Part shown: positions 22,474 to 34,670 of the stretch, piece after piece | How the letters are laid out: each line of letters starts with the position of its first letter | Numbering within the stretch: the first letter of the stretch is position 1 | Assembly (NCBI GenBank): GCA_021234155.1 | Contig: JAJEKV010000001.1 | Span: forward strand, 2,357,927-2,421,926 | Origin: Isoetes taiwanensis | Lineage: Eukaryota > Streptophyta > Lycopodiopsida > Isoetales > Isoetaceae | Length of the DNA: 64,000 bases | Direction: 5' to 3' | The notes under the pieces: model-generated | Told to the model about the DNA's origin: nothing | Database searches by the model: none | What the model saw: only the letters and a program-made list of their open reading frames with translations | Program-made: the position numbers and the translations under genes

Positions 22474-24020
22474 GGATAAGATAAGATAAGATAAGATAAG
22501 AATTTTTATGTCCACGGGAACCCAACGGGTTATGGGACGGCACATGCAAGGGCAACAGCCCATCTAAAACCTGGGGACCAGGCCCCATCACCAAATACAA
22601 TAACCAAATATTAAAAAGCTACCAAGAATAAGAGAAGATAATGCTAATGCTAGTGGTAAATTTATGCTTCTAAAATTATCTAGACATAACCAGTCCAAGG
22701 ATTGGAAGGCCATTGATCTAGAATAATTGTCACGCCCCTCCCCGCATTAATCGCCCATTTCTTTTGCAAAGGGCTGCCCTCACCTTGCGTAGCTCCTCCT
22801 TACTTACACAATTGAAGAGGGGAGAGGTCCTCCCATCGAGAAACTAGTCCCTCCGAGATGGTTTCCATGTCAAGAACATGTAAGCGGCTAAGAGTGTCTT
22901 GAAACCGAACCAAAAGATGGCGGGACGATCGTGTCTTGCCGCCCCACCCTAGTAGTAGGAGACAACTCCACCAGCCTTTACATGCATGACATCGCTGAAA
23001 AAATGCAAAGCAGCATCCATATCGAAAGGGCATCATCTTCGCCCGCAACCCCTATAATACGCAAGTTCAGGCTCCTAGTAACGAAGATACCGAGGCAGCT
23101 CTGCTCCCGATCGCTAGCGCATCGCGATTCCTAGTCCCCTTGGGATTGTGGAGATGTCTGTACGCCCACCTCAACATGTTCCCTTTCCAATGTCCGCACT
23201 TCGCGCTTCAACACAATGTTTCTTCTATGGTCGTAATTCTCAGATCTAGTGTCCGCATCGAGGCATCACTTGTGCACACATACTGGGCTTTAGGGTCCGG
23301 AACGAAGGCATGTATTAACTGTAATAAGTGTGTCCATTTCTCAATAGACACGATCATAGATGTGGGCTGTCATTCCTCCCTCGTAATGAATGAGTCGTAC
23401 ACGTCACGAAGTGTAGGCGGCAAACACCGAACTTGCGTGTCTAGAGCACTTTGGAGATCCTCCCGATCTTGGAAGGTAAATGTACCAGCCCTGCTTGTGC
23501 CGATATGAAGAGGCGGGGGGACCAAAAGAGAAGATGGCAACTCCATTATTACACCGAATTAGCTTCCCCACGACCATGGAGTCAGTATGCTAGACCGAAA
23601 GCACTTGTGGGACGGGGACCTCCCTGCAAACAATGATTCCCGAGTAGGAGGCTTTTTCTTTTCCCTGGCCATCCTTACACCAAATCTCTCCTTATTGCTG
23701 GCCCTTTCTGTCATGGTGAAGCTCTCTAAATGAAATCAAAGCAGCTATGTACAAAATTTAAATCAAAGCAGAAGCCTCAATCTAAAAGATCTGAAACACA
23801 ATATCCAATACTGCAAACCCTACCAAAGCCGGCCGGAACAGGACTGTTTTGACACAGAAAACGCAACCAAAGATGGGCATACCATACACCATCGGAAAGA
23901 TCCTGGAAAGAGCTTTCCAACGCAATAAGCCTCACCTGAAACGGAGTCCTGGATCAAAAGTTATGCTAGAAACTGTGTTGCCAGCGAAAAGCTGCACTAC
24001 ATGGCGCCTAGAACATCTAA
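22474..24020 (-). mobile_element. Short LINE derivative with both ends, (CTTAT)n tail
   Basis: On the minus strand the 3' end is CCCGTGGACATAAAAATT followed by five CTTAT units (22474-22500 on plus). The 5' part (about 23990-23800) has a segment, AACTTTTGATCCAGGACTCC, then GTTGGAAAGCTCTTTCC. It matches the 5' region of the LINE at 55510-55620 in order and wording. With both ends and only ~1.5 kb between them, it looks like an internally deleted, non-autonomous member. No intact protein is evident. Annotated boundaries are approximate. Confidence 0.6.
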
Positions 24021-24025
24021 ACAAT

Positions 24026-24072
24026 TATTTATTTCCACATAGCCTTTGCTGTGGAAGAGAGTAGGCGAGCTC
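24026..24072 (+). repeat. 47-bp direct repeat, right copy
   Basis: Right partner of 22281-22327, directly adjoining the 5' side of the minus-strand LINE derivative. It is longer than a normal LINE target duplication. Confidence 0.85.
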
Positions 24073-24304
24073 ACATGTTAATGGAAAATAATGGATGCAA
24101 AATTGTTTTCAACACTGACTTCTGCCATATTGACCACATAATTCTGAACACATCTCTTTCTTACCTGCATTTTCATTTTAATCTATTGGTATTGCATCTA
24201 GCTCAGGGCATCCAGTTTGGTTTTACTATTTGCAGCAAGTTCCTAGGTTAGAAAAGAAGGTAGTCTGAATGCCTCATAGACGTTGCAACACATAATTTTA
24301 GATA

Positions 24305-24612
24305 TATCTTGATATATCTCACGTTCTTATCTAATTTGCATTAATTATGTAGCATCTTTGCCTTATATACAACAAATCACAACAATGTGCATAGAAATTT
24401 GCACCAACATTTTTCCATTAACAACAGTGAAGCATTCCTAAGATATTTGCTTGCATAATTCTTGATATATCTCACATGTAATTTGCATTAATTCTGTATC
24501 TTTGCCTTATATACAACAAATCACAACAATGTGCATAGAATTCCGTTTAAGCTTTTTTGCATTTAGCACAACAACAGTGAAGCATTCCAAAGATATTTGC
24601 TTAGATTAATGT
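24305..24612 (+). repeat. Tandem duplication, two ~154-bp units
   Basis: The series CTTGATATATCTCAC, AATTTGCATTAATT, CTTTGCCTTATATACAACAA, ATGTGCATAGAA, CAACAGTGAAGCATTCC and AGATATTTGCTT occurs twice. The copies start at about 24308 and 24462. Confidence 0.85.
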
Positions 24613-25180
24613 GTAAGGTATTTGTTCAAGGTTTATGAAAGAATATTTAACATACACATATTGTGTACATGTTGGTGCGCACATGAACTCAAGTTTAAAT
24701 ATTTTAGATGTTTTGTTTTTAGTTATATCAAGGGAGGTGCATCTTACAACATCCTTGGTGTGAGTAAAACTTTAAGACAACAGCCATTCCTAGAGCATGA
24801 CACAAGCAAGATGTCAATGCAATTTAACAAAACATACCTATTCCTAGAGCATCAAGCAAGGGAAAGAAAAGAAACATATCAACAAAGGCATACTCAAAGA
24901 GCATCGAGCATCAAATCAATGCTATGCTTTGGGGTACATAGCATTGATTTCCCAACAACACTGCGTTTGGATCCAAAAGTTGGATTATTACTACACGCTT
25001 TTCTCATTTCGGCCAAAACATTTACGGACTTGCAATTATGCCCAGCAACGCTGGACACTGAATTGTGGCTAAAATCTTGTCTCACACATTGCTATCTTCG
25101 CTGGCACGTATTACTATGTTCTAGCCTACAAAGCGGCATGCTAACGAAGATTAACCAATTTTTGGCAGTCAAATGACAAT
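24613..25180. other. Unassigned; one 184-codon open frame and a short foldback
   Basis: An open frame at 24622-25176 (plus) has no recognised motif and an unconvincing composition. A segment around 24950-24980 contains GCGTTTGGATCCAAAAGTTG, whose core TTTGGATCCAAA is palindromic. This kind of word is found at MITE ends, but I cannot delimit an element. Confidence 0.3.
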
Positions 25181-25299
25181 GGCGTCTGATGATCCAAAGG
25201 AGTTTGATCAGGCAAGTCAGTGAAAGTCCTCTTGTTTTGCATTACAGTAGTAGAACAAGTCACCTTACCTGAACCATGAAGCCATGCATTTTCTTTCAT

Positions 25300-26860
25300 G
25301 TGATTTTCTTTATCTTTTAAGTGGGCTTATAAGCTTTGCTGGCAAGCAGGTAACAAATGTGTTCTAGTTATTGTGACTGGCTATTGCCTTGGTTGCCATA
25401 TATGTTTTCTGATCCCTTGCCAAAATTCTTTTCTCCCAAAGATTTGTTGTTAAAATTTGTTGTATCCGCTGTTCGATGCATCTGAGCTAGCATGACTGAT
25501 CTATGCTGCTAAGCTATGCATACCATTGTCCTTATGGTTCTTACAGGTCCGAAGAATCTAAGAAGATGTGCTGGTGGAACGTGCATATTTTGGAGCTTAT
25601 CTGCATGCTAGCTAAGGCGATGATTTGTGGAATTTGTACAATGTAATTTTGCTGTGAGAAATATCTAGGCTTCTATTTAGGGAAACGGAATTATTTGCTA
25701 GATTAGTAGTTATTGTGACCCGTTATTGCCTGGCCTTAGGGGTATTAAACTAGGTGCTTGTGACATGCATCTATCTTGCAAGTTTGAATTAAATGCATGC
25801 CTTGGTTGCCATATATGTTTTCACATATTCTGAAGCTTGCCTCCATGATGCTATTTAAAGTGATTATTCGGATTATTTATGCAATGCGATTTTGGTGGAA
25901 ATAGTCGCCTGGACTTCCATGCGAGGTAATATGTTTGCTAAGTCAGGTATATTCTAAAGCTTGCCTCCATGATGTTATTTAAAGTGATCATTCGATAATT
26001 TACGCAATGCGATTTTTTTGGAAATAGCCTTGGACTTCCATGCAGGTAATATTCTTGAAATGGCCTCCGTGACATGCATCTACCTTGCGTAGCTTTGTTG
26101 CTAGAGTGTGCATCTTTGATCTCCTGGGTGGAACTAAACCCAGCCTTGCATTACCATCCTTTGTGAGATCTAACTAGGCTAGTATGTTTAGTCTTGGATT
26201 TTAAATCTTTCGAATTGCTTTAACAATGCATATACTAGTAGAGAGATGCTATAATCTACACTAGAGTCTTGTTTATATTGTGAGACGGTGACACAGCTTG
26301 GATAAACTAGTTGCTTTGCCTCATGCAGGACATGCCGTTGTGGATTACTAGATAGGTGAAGATAGTATTCTTTGTAACTTATACAGGGTTTGGTATGAAA
26401 TTAAGTTGTGTAGCTTGCTTGCACGCCTGCTTAATGTGATGGTTTGATTTATTGCGGTGGGGAACAAATTCGGGAATGTTTGCATGGAGAGCTGGTGCTA
26501 GGATGTGCATATTATGGAACTTGCTTGCTTGCTAGCTACGGTAATGATTTGGAATTTATAGAGGTGATGCAGTTGAATAAACTAGGTGTTTTGTCTCCCA
26601 CGGTCATGCATGTTTCTTGAGCTCAGACTTTTCTTCTGACATGCATTACTACATGGGCGAAGATATTGTTCTTTGTAGCTTATCCAGGGTTTGAGATCAA
26701 ATTGAAATGCATCTAATTTGGCAAATTTAGGGTGACTAGTTATTGTTGGGCTCATTTTCCCTGTGGTCATGCATGTTATTTAGGGATAGACTTTAGTTAT
26801 TGGAGCCCCACATGGAGAGATGCTGTTGAGCGTTGCATATTCTGCAACTTATGCCCCCTT
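25300..26860 (+). repeat. Field of diverged tandem repeats
   Basis: Phrases recur across this 1.5 kb. CCTTGGTTGCCATATATGTT is at 25389 and 25800. A ~123-bp unit beginning TTCTGAAGCTTGCCTCCATG is doubled (25827-25949 and 25950-26060). 'TTCTTTGTAACTTATACAGG' (26367) and 'TTCTTTGTAGCTTATCCAGG' (26669) match, each followed by GTTTG and ATTAAGTTG or ATTGAAATG. No coding region is seen. It looks like an old local array or overlapping decayed repeats. Confidence 0.6.
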
Positions 26861-27169
26861 ACATCTAAAATAAATCTCTTTGGATCGTTACTTGCACTTG
26901 CATCACAAGAACAATATAATTCCGAATAATAAACCCTATACAACAACTAGATCTCCTAGCGGCGACCCACCCTTTTACTCAATGATCGAATTTCTAGTCT
27001 AGGATCATAAATAATTACCTTGGGTTTTCTGAGTATAATCGTGGAATTTTTACAGCCATGAATAGTCACCTTAGGTTATTTAATACTGCTTTAAACAAAA
27101 ACAACCTTCACTATAACCATGAACCATAACAAACGTCTTAATGTACACTCTTTTGACCCACTTACATTT

Positions 27170-27212
27170 CTTCCTTCCTTCCTTCCTTTTTTTTTTTTTT
27201 TTTTTTTTTTGA
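27170..27212 (-). repeat. LINE poly(A) tail followed by (GGAA)n
   Basis: On the plus strand (CTTC)n runs into about 24 T residues. On the minus strand this is a poly(A) tail at the 3' end of the long L1 that occupies the region to the right. The GGAA repeat lies on the target side of the tail. Confidence 0.7.
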
Positions 27213-27511
27213 GGGTAAGAGTATGTATTATTAATATATAAAAATTTACATAGGATATCCCCAAATGGGATTGATGGAAAGAATTATCACAAAAGCGGAT
27301 ATAACTCGTAAGTGTCAAGGATTGTACTAAAAACTACCACTCCAATCTTCCCTACCCCTAGATTACTATAGGAAAAACCATCTTCATCCAGGCTTAGATA
27401 CTATATGGAGTTAGCAGCCAATTCCAAGCAACAAGAACTTAGGAGAAAACCCCGCTGAAGACGAAGATCCTCCATCCAACATCCTGATAGATGTCGGACA
27501 GGTCATAAGCC

Positions 27512-28723
27512 TTACTGCACACTGCTTAAATCCAGATCCCAGTTACATTTGAAAAATGAATAGAATCCCCTTATACTGCCAATTCTATCCAAGTTCTTGT
27601 TATAATTGCGGCCAAGCTTCCTGTGGTGGGCCAAGGCCATGAGGGCTACCTCCATGTTGAAGCTGTTCTGAATCCTTGTTACTGAAGCGGTCAGACCTCC
27701 AAGAGCTACACCACATCGGTGTTTCCAAATACACCACAATGATATATTGGTTAAAGTGAGTTGAATAATATCTGCACCTATACTGGCTAGAATAGCCGGC
27801 CATGATAGTTGACACATCTGTAGCCCAATAATTGGACAAACCCACCTCCAGAAGTCTCCTATAATCGGACAAAAGAAAAGATGATCCATTGTCTCTGACG
27901 CTCCACATCCTAGAGGGCAGAGATCATGTTGAACAACACCCTTGTTCAACAGCCATGTCATAGTGTATACACCTTCTTGTAGACTGATCCAACAAAAGAA
28001 TTGGATCTTTTTGGAACATAAGGAGGCCCAAGACTTTGTCAGTAGACCCTTGGTTTCTGCTTGATCTAATCCCAACCTGTCTGCAGCCTTTAATGGGGAC
28101 TGTGGCATTAGCAATCCATACAACTTTTTGACTTTATATTCTGCCCCATCCCCACACAACCACCTATCTTCTTCCCCTACAATACCAGAGACCATATTGA
28201 CATTCTCCATAATCTTCCTAAAGACCTTCCTATCACCTTCCCCAACACCTGGAACTAGAGCTTTAAATCTTGTCCAAGTAATCCATCTATCATTTTCCCA
28301 CAACTGCCCAACCTTACGAATTCCTGCAACATGCCATTTAGTAAACACTCGAGGGTGTACAAGTGCAAGAGGGAGCGCATCCCTCTCCCAAATCCTAGTG
28401 TTCCAAAATATGCTCAGCCCTCCTGCCTCCCAATGAGCATCTTCTATACTAAAGAGACTATGCACATCCTGCCAAGCTTCTAATATCTTCCTCATTACTG
28501 GGGAAGTACCTCGACCCATTGAGAATTTATGAAAGTAGGAGCTAACCTCATCTCTAGGGGTAGAAGGTTTCCCCTTTATCTTACCCCTCAAAGCCAAGAA
28601 CGACAAAGGCAATAGGCCGGGATGCATCCCCTGGATAGCCCTCCGGACAAACTTAGTAGCCAAACCTTCCCTCGACCATTGGGTCTTTACATCCCAATCC
28701 CCCATCCTTCCTTCTTCGCACAT
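27512..28723 (-). pseudogene. L1 ORF2, C-terminal part with zf-RVT zinc domain
   Basis: A 403-codon open frame forms the tail of the L1 polyprotein. It contains SWASLCSKKIQFFCWISLQE followed by LLNKGVVQHDLCPLGCGASE and TMDHLFFCPI. This CxxxCGxxETxxHLFFxC pattern is the hallmark of the zinc-binding domain at the end of plant L1 reverse transcriptases. The tail ends at the stop at 27512. It is separated from the RT part by roughly 230 bases with frame breaks, so this copy is not a single intact ORF2. Confidence 0.85.
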
Positions 28724-28954
28724 TTCTAACCATGCAACCCCAGCTTATCTTCCCTCCCCGGATGAATTTACTTAATGATTACTAATAATCGGGTCGATAT
28801 ATACTTCTTCTGGCTACAATAGCCGGAGTAATAAATATGAGTCACATTAAGAATTGCATTGGCTCTTGTCACTCTCCCCATAGTGGACAAGGACTTACAG
28901 GACCAGGGTTAACCTTCTTTCGGATCCTTTCTATAATTGGCTTCAAAGACCTTT

Positions 28955-31013
28955 TTAGATTTTCTCCAAGGTTAAGTGGCATACCCAACGACTTAGTCGC
29001 CTCTCTGTAGCTGCCACTATATGATAATTCCATGCCCTGACCCTTGTATCAATGTTTTCTTCAAAAGGCCATATTACATCACATTTAGCGTGATTCAGCC
29101 CAATCCCCGATATGGAGTAAAAAGAATTTAAAACCTGTTGAAAGGCAGGAAAACTCCCATCATCGTACCTTAAGAAAAGAAAGGTATCATCTGCATATTG
29201 CATAATAGTCAGATTTAGATTGGAACCTGGAAGAAGTAACCCATTCAGCAATCCCCTCGTCATCAGGCTTTTCACCATACAGGTTAAGAGATATGCCATG
29301 ATTATAAAAGGTAAGGAGCAAGGGACACCCCCGCCTAATCCCCTTTCTCGAGCTCAAAGAGACCAAATCGGTGACCATTAACTGCAATGTATGCGATGCC
29401 ATCTTATTCAAACCCATAACTAACTCTATAAAGTTTATTTCAAAGCCCATATGAGCCATCACACTTTTTAGCCCACTCCACCTAAGAGAGTCATAGGCTC
29501 TGCGAAAATCCAACTTCAGCATTACACAATTCTGGCGAGAAGACTTGCACCAATGGAGCCCCTCTCTAGCTGCCAGATAGTTGTCCAAAATGTTCCTGCC
29601 TGGGAGAAAGGCTGATTGTTCACATCCAATCAAACGGGTTAAGATTGGCTTCAGACGATTAGCAATGACCTTCATGATTACTTTGTACAACACATTGGTT
29701 AGTGCTATTGGTCGCTTATTGACTTTTGGAATCAAGGAGATAAATCCAGTTGCTAGGGCTGGGTGAAGGTATTTGACCGCCCATTCTCCCTTGACTGCAG
29801 CAGTGAAGAATGGCCCAAGTATATCCCAGAATTCGACATAGAACTCTGGAGGGAACCCATCAGGTCCTGGCGACTTACCAGAAGCTAAAGAACACAGAGT
29901 CTTGTAGATTTCTACATCATGAGGCTCTTGAAGTAGAAGTTTATTTTCTCCATCAGTCACTATCTGGCCTTGCCTCAAAGAGGGGAGCCACTCAGAGCAT
30001 CGACTGTAATAGTCACTTGGGAGGGGATCTTCTTTGAACAACCCCTCATAACTGTCCCTGAAGAAGGATTTAATTTCTGCCTCCTCTTTAAGAACCATGT
30101 TCTGATCATTAGTAACTGAAGTGATACTATTCTCAGCCAGCCTTGCTCCTGCCAATCTAAAAAAACATTTAGAGCTTTCATGATCAACCTCCGCATACCA
30201 TTTGGTCTTAGATCTAATAGCGGCCCCTCGAGCCTCTTCCTCTTCTATCGCTTTTATTCTGACCTCTACCTCTTTCTCAAGTGCCTGATTGGCAATATTA
30301 AAGGGATCTAGAATCAAACCTTGTTTAACTTGTCGAACTTGGTTGTATAGGTCAGCCTTAGTTTCCCGGAATTTGGTAGCCCGTAGTTTCCCCCACTTTT
30401 TTATCCAATCCTTCATATCGGCAATTTTCTTGATCCAGGATTTCATACTAGGAAGACCCTCTTCCCTTGACTGAGCTAACAGATATTCTCTGAATGGTAT
30501 ACAAAAGAGATCCTTCCCAAGGAGCCCTGTATTGAATTTAAAGGGGACATTTCCTTTTCGTCTGGCAGAAGGAAGATCTTCAAATACTAGCTTTTGTGGG
30601 GTATGATCTGACTGGGAAAAAGAAAGGTCCCCTTCCACATAGCACCGGTCCATAAAGGGGGCCGACTTGTTAGCCACATAAAATCTGTCTAGCAGACAGT
30701 AAACTCTGTCCATTCCTTTTTGTTTATTAGACCATGAATAGGGAGTATTCGATGGTGGGAGGAGAACGAAGCCACAATTGTTGAGAAGGGAATCCCATGC
30801 CAGTCGCTCCTCCCCCAAGAGATTTCTATGCATGCCAATCTTTTGATCCCAGACATCCGTCATATTGAGATCACCACCTAGTACCCAGTTGGCCACCGGC
30901 TGACTGATCACCCAATCCATGATTTCCTTCCATAGAATGGCTCTTTCCGCGGGCTTATTTGTTGCATAAATATTAATCACTCCCCATTGAATCCTATCTG
31001 TATCAAATTGCAC
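28955..31013 (-). pseudogene. L1 ORF2: endonuclease C-terminal half and reverse transcriptase
   Basis: Read on the minus strand from 31013. Endonuclease features are VINIYATNKPAERA, WVLGGDLNMTDVWDQKIGMH and SFSQSDHTPQK (the SDH motif). The RT follows, with LASGKSPGPDGFPPEFYVEF, ATGFISLIPKVNKRPIALTN, ANRLKPILTRLIGCEQSAFL and LDFRRAYDSLRW. After a frame break near 29200-29300 comes the catalytic MQYADDTFLFL (about 29190-29220). The N-terminal half of the endonuclease, including the usual WNxRG start, is missing or displaced by the linker to the right. The gene copies the element's RNA at a nicked target site; this copy is frameshifted. Confidence 0.9.
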
Positions 31014-32410
31014 CCCTCCAGTTGTGTACCCTCAAACTACTTCCCAACAGGGTTGAATTTGGCCATACATTAGGAACCATTGTATTTATCATCACTATAT
31101 GGTAATTCCATGATACATAAACCTTTCTCCCCTTGTCAGGGTGGCAGAGCAAGTTGCTTTCAATTTTAGAAGTAACAGCTAAAGGAGTCAATGGTTTGAT
31201 GTCAGCTCGACCTAGCCATCCTCGATGCATGTCAGTTTGTTTCCTTTGCATGACTCCTTGTGAAGGCATGATATCACCATATTGGGTGAGCTTACGCCAT
31301 AAACAAAATTTTTTGAGGGGTGACCCTTTTGCCAACCCAAACCATTGTGTCAACACTATTGCTCCCCCTCCAATTGAAATACCCTTGTCCCAATCCAAAG
31401 CGGAAGGAGTAATAAATCCATTGCATCAAGGTTTAGGCAGCCCATTATCTTGCCAATAATGCATGGAAGTCCCTAACCCACAAAACCCACGAGACCTTTT
31501 GCCCACCCCAGTTATTAATTGTATAGCACCTGGGTTCCTTGTCTTTTTGAGTGACATCACCCCTTATCACGCATCCCTCATCGCTTCCCCCCTTGTCAGG
31601 ATGGTAGAGTAGGTTACTTCGAGTTTCAGAGATTGTAGCTAGAGGAGTCAAAGATTTGTTGTCCACTAGGCCTAGGCATTTCTGGTATGTGTCAGATTGT
31701 TTTCCTCTCAAGTGTCTTTGTGAGGGCACGGTGCCACAATGGTGGGTAAGTTTACACCATAGAGGATATTTTATTGGGAATGACCCTTTTATCAACCCAG
31801 GCCATTGTGTCAGCCATATTGCACCCCAACCAATTAAGGTGCCCTTATCTCTTTCCAGGGCGAGCAGGGTAATATCCCATCTATTTTGTTGAAGTTTAAC
31901 TAGCCCCCCTCCTTGCCAATGCTGTAGGGAGGCTCCACCCCCACAAAACTCACCAAATCGTCTAGCTAACCAAGTTATTAGTAGTATCATAGCTCGGCAT
32001 GTGAATTCCTTATTTCCAATGGCCCAAACCCTTATATTTTGCATGATAAACGGCCAACCATCCCAATCCCCTATCTCTATCTTTTGCGAATTATCATAGC
32101 CTTTTAGCTGTTTTTTGTAGTAGGAAAATTTTGGCTGTGATTTTCGTATCCATATTCCATTGTTTGGACTGAAAGGGTAATTTGGTTCCATTGTAGTGAC
32201 ATTTTTAAACCATATAGAACTGATTATTACAATAGAACACAATTTAAGGATCAACAGCATGTCATTGATTTCAGTGGCACTAACACCATTAACAATGTGG
32301 CCACCTGCCATATTTGCTGAACCATACCAAACTAGACTCCAAAACCTATCCCATACTATTACATTTCTGTTTGCCCAGACTGTCATACTATTCAGCCCAT
32401 GTTTTTCCAA
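31014..32410 (-). repeat. L1 linker with two diverged ~370-bp tandem copies
   Basis: Blocks at about 31127-31500 and 31590-31950 repeat the same series at ~65-70% identity: CCCCTTGTCAGG, TGGCAGAG or TGGTAGAG, GGAGTCAA, CATTGTGTCA. On the minus strand both are open and encode related peptides: LTQWPGLIKGSFPIKYPLWC versus LTQWFGLAKGSPLKKFCLWR, SQRHLRGKQSDTYQKCLGLV versus SQGVMQRKQTDMHRGWLGRA, and the shared LLYHPDKG/LLCHPDKG. Retained protein similarity despite base divergence suggests old coding sequence. The region lies where the endonuclease N-terminus should be. I do not recognise the domain. Confidence 0.65.
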
Positions 32411-33239
32411 TATTTCGTCACTTATCCTCTTACAAACCTTCTGGCCAACTGCGCGCCTTTCTACCTGGAGGAGGCAAAAGAACTATAGTAATTCCAATTT
32501 CCAGAAACTGTCCTGTAACAGTACTGATCCCACTAGCTGCTCTTCTTACAATTCGGGTATTTTTTGTAATGTTTATGCTGCTGCGAGGTGAGTTCCATAG
32601 ACCAGCCCCACATATATTGTAATCGTAGTGCCAAAAACCCAGGTTTCCAGTAACAAACACAAGTCTAACAATTGGTTTTGCCAAACATACTCTGAACCTT
32701 AGCAGACTATATATGATGCATATAATGCATAATTGTAAATAAAAGCATGGGTAGGAGCTGAGGGAAAACTTACCTTCTTTTAGAGATAGAACTCCCACCA
32801 ATCGCTTAATAAAACATATTTGCCGCATAATGAGATAATACTCCCACTATAGGTATACATGAAGCATTGTATGCTTCATCCTTTCCGTCCTCCCTTATGG
32901 CTGATCTCAGAGAGTGCGAGAGAGTGTTCATGGAGAACCTTCGCAACTATTCCCGGTACAAAAGACACTTTTTTTTTTTGCTTTGCTTCCCCTTTTTTTT
33001 TTTAGTATACCGGACGAGGAGGCCATGACATCACCTTCCTCTTCAAAAAGCTAAATCCGGGCCCTGACTTTGGTGGCATGGAAGATCACATGCTACCTCA
33101 CATGCTACCTACCTTTTTTACTAGGGGCTGACTTCTCGATCAAAAGTCTGGCTGCAAACTCCATCTAGCTTCTTTACTATTGTTGCTGCCACATGCTTCT
33201 CCAATTACGTATCAAAAGTCAAAGCCATGCCATGCTTAT
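32411..33239. other. Unassigned part of the L1 between linker and ORF1
   Basis: Open frames on both strands show no recognised domain. T-runs at 32971-32982 and 32992-33002 flank CTTTGCTTCCCC. There is a small inverted repeat, ATGAAGCATTGTATGCTTCAT, at 32859-32879. Probably decayed L1 or a further insert. Confidence 0.35.
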
Positions 33240-33480
33240 CCATGCGCAATGCTTGTCCCCTGAAAGAACCAAAGCTGATTGGTTGATTGTGCAAGGTGTC
33301 AATATCCGAGGAGAGGATGTCCCCTCTCCATAGGGTGAAAGGTCTAACCAAAGGAGGAAGAGACCATTGGGGATAGAATCACAACATTATTTTGCCACAT
33401 GCCCTTCTCAAATTAGAGTAACCATCATCAAATTCTTCTGCTTGACCCATGTTGGATCAAACTTATCCTGCGATCCATGG
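33240..33480 (-). repeat. Scrambled partial duplicate of the ORF1 3' end
   Basis: Four short blocks of ORF1 (33483-33790) recur here in altered spacing. They are AACCAAAGCTGATTGGTTGA (33269 and 33526), GGTGTCAATNTCCGAGGAGA (33295 and 33484), TCTCCATAGGGTGAAAGGTC (33326 and 33624) and AGAGTAACCATCATCA (33415 and 33749). Blocks are shortened and rejoined, so the mosaic is not a simple tandem copy. Confidence 0.75.
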
Positions 33481-34670
33481 TAAGGTGTCAATGTCCGAGG
33501 AGAGGATGTCCCCGAAAGTAACCAAACCAAAGCTGATTGGTTGATTGTGCATGCTGACTTGGCAGTAGTCAAAGTTGACTGGGTGGTCGGTATCAGCACC
33601 GGTATAGGTTGCAGACCTGTCATCTCTCCATAGGGTGAAAGGTCTATGTCTGGACCAAGGGAGATAGAGACCATTGGGGATAGAATCACAACATTATTTT
33701 GAAGTATCAAGGGTCCCTTTCGAGATCCCTCTGCTGCTGCAACCTTAGAGTAACCATCATCACATTCTTCTGCTACTGTTTGACCACTTGGATCATGGAT
33801 CAAACTATCCAGAGGTTCACTAGTCTGATCCTCCTGCATGCTGCCCTTAGAACATTCGCCAACTTGCAGATTCATGTCAGGATTTTTAATGGACAAACTA
33901 TAGCCACCTCTGCCTTTCCTTGTATTAAAATGACCTTTCCCTTTACCTTTGCTGGATGCAGGAGCTATAGTAAAACCTTCATCATCTGTTACAACTGCAC
34001 CTTTCCGTTTGGAGGTGGTTAAATCGGGTACCAACTGCAACTGCTGAGGCTCATTTGGGACAACACAAATAGTGGAAGCATGAACCACTGCCCCACACAT
34101 AGTACAGGGAGGAGGCAGGCCCGAAGTCAGCAGTTTAAACAAAACTTTTTTGCCGTTATAACCATTAAAGGCAATATGCTCAGGGATGGTCTTCAAGATA
34201 TCCATGGATATACAGATCCTCGGGGCCTCATTGTTGCTCATACCCATTGAGATGTACTCGCCAAGTGAGGCTGCAATAGATTTGAAGGCCTTCTCTGTCC
34301 AATATTCTGACCTTAGACTACTAAGGGAGACCCAGACTGGAAAGTATAGAGCATCTGGGTTATATGGATCGAACTCCTCCCACCACCTTTGGAGGAGGAA
34401 CTGGCCATTCATAGATGAGATCACCCCCTTTTTGAAGAGAACATTTGCATCACTTTCCGTAGCAGCTATTATGATAAAATACAGATTGCCAAGCCAGAAG
34501 AGCCTAGGTGGGAATCTTGCTCTACACACCCGTTCCAGCACTTTAGTGATTTCTTGAAGGCTTGGGTTCCCCCTTATGATCTTACCAATGAGACCAAGCT
34601 TGTCAAGACGGCGGATACGGTCTGCAACCTCTGGAATGTGCAAGGAAACACAATCTTCTGCTGGGTCAGC
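33408..34670 (-). pseudogene. L1 ORF1: DUF4283-like RNA-binding protein with CCHC knuckle
   Basis: A 411-codon frame whose start falls inside sequence broken by the LTR element at 34671. It has the plant L1 Gag-like layout. First comes a DUF4283-like domain (FLQRWW-type core seen as GQFLLQRWWEEFDPYNPDAL, then YFPVWVSLSSLRSEYW). Next is a CX2CX4HX4C knuckle (CTMCGAVVHASTIC, residues 180-193) and a glycine/lysine-rich stretch GKGKGHFNTRKGRGG. These proteins coat the LINE RNA. The C-terminal ~70 residues include duplicated sequence also found scrambled at 33240-33480. The coding start is lost to the insertion. Confidence 0.83.

Noticed and set aside
24622-25176. 184-codon open frame as a gene.
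   Set aside because: No recognisable domain, no splice or promoter context, and it overlaps a MITE-like palindrome.
33699-34557. Plus-strand frames of 107 and 123 codons opposite L1 ORF1.
   Set aside because: Antisense shadows of the DUF4283-like protein.
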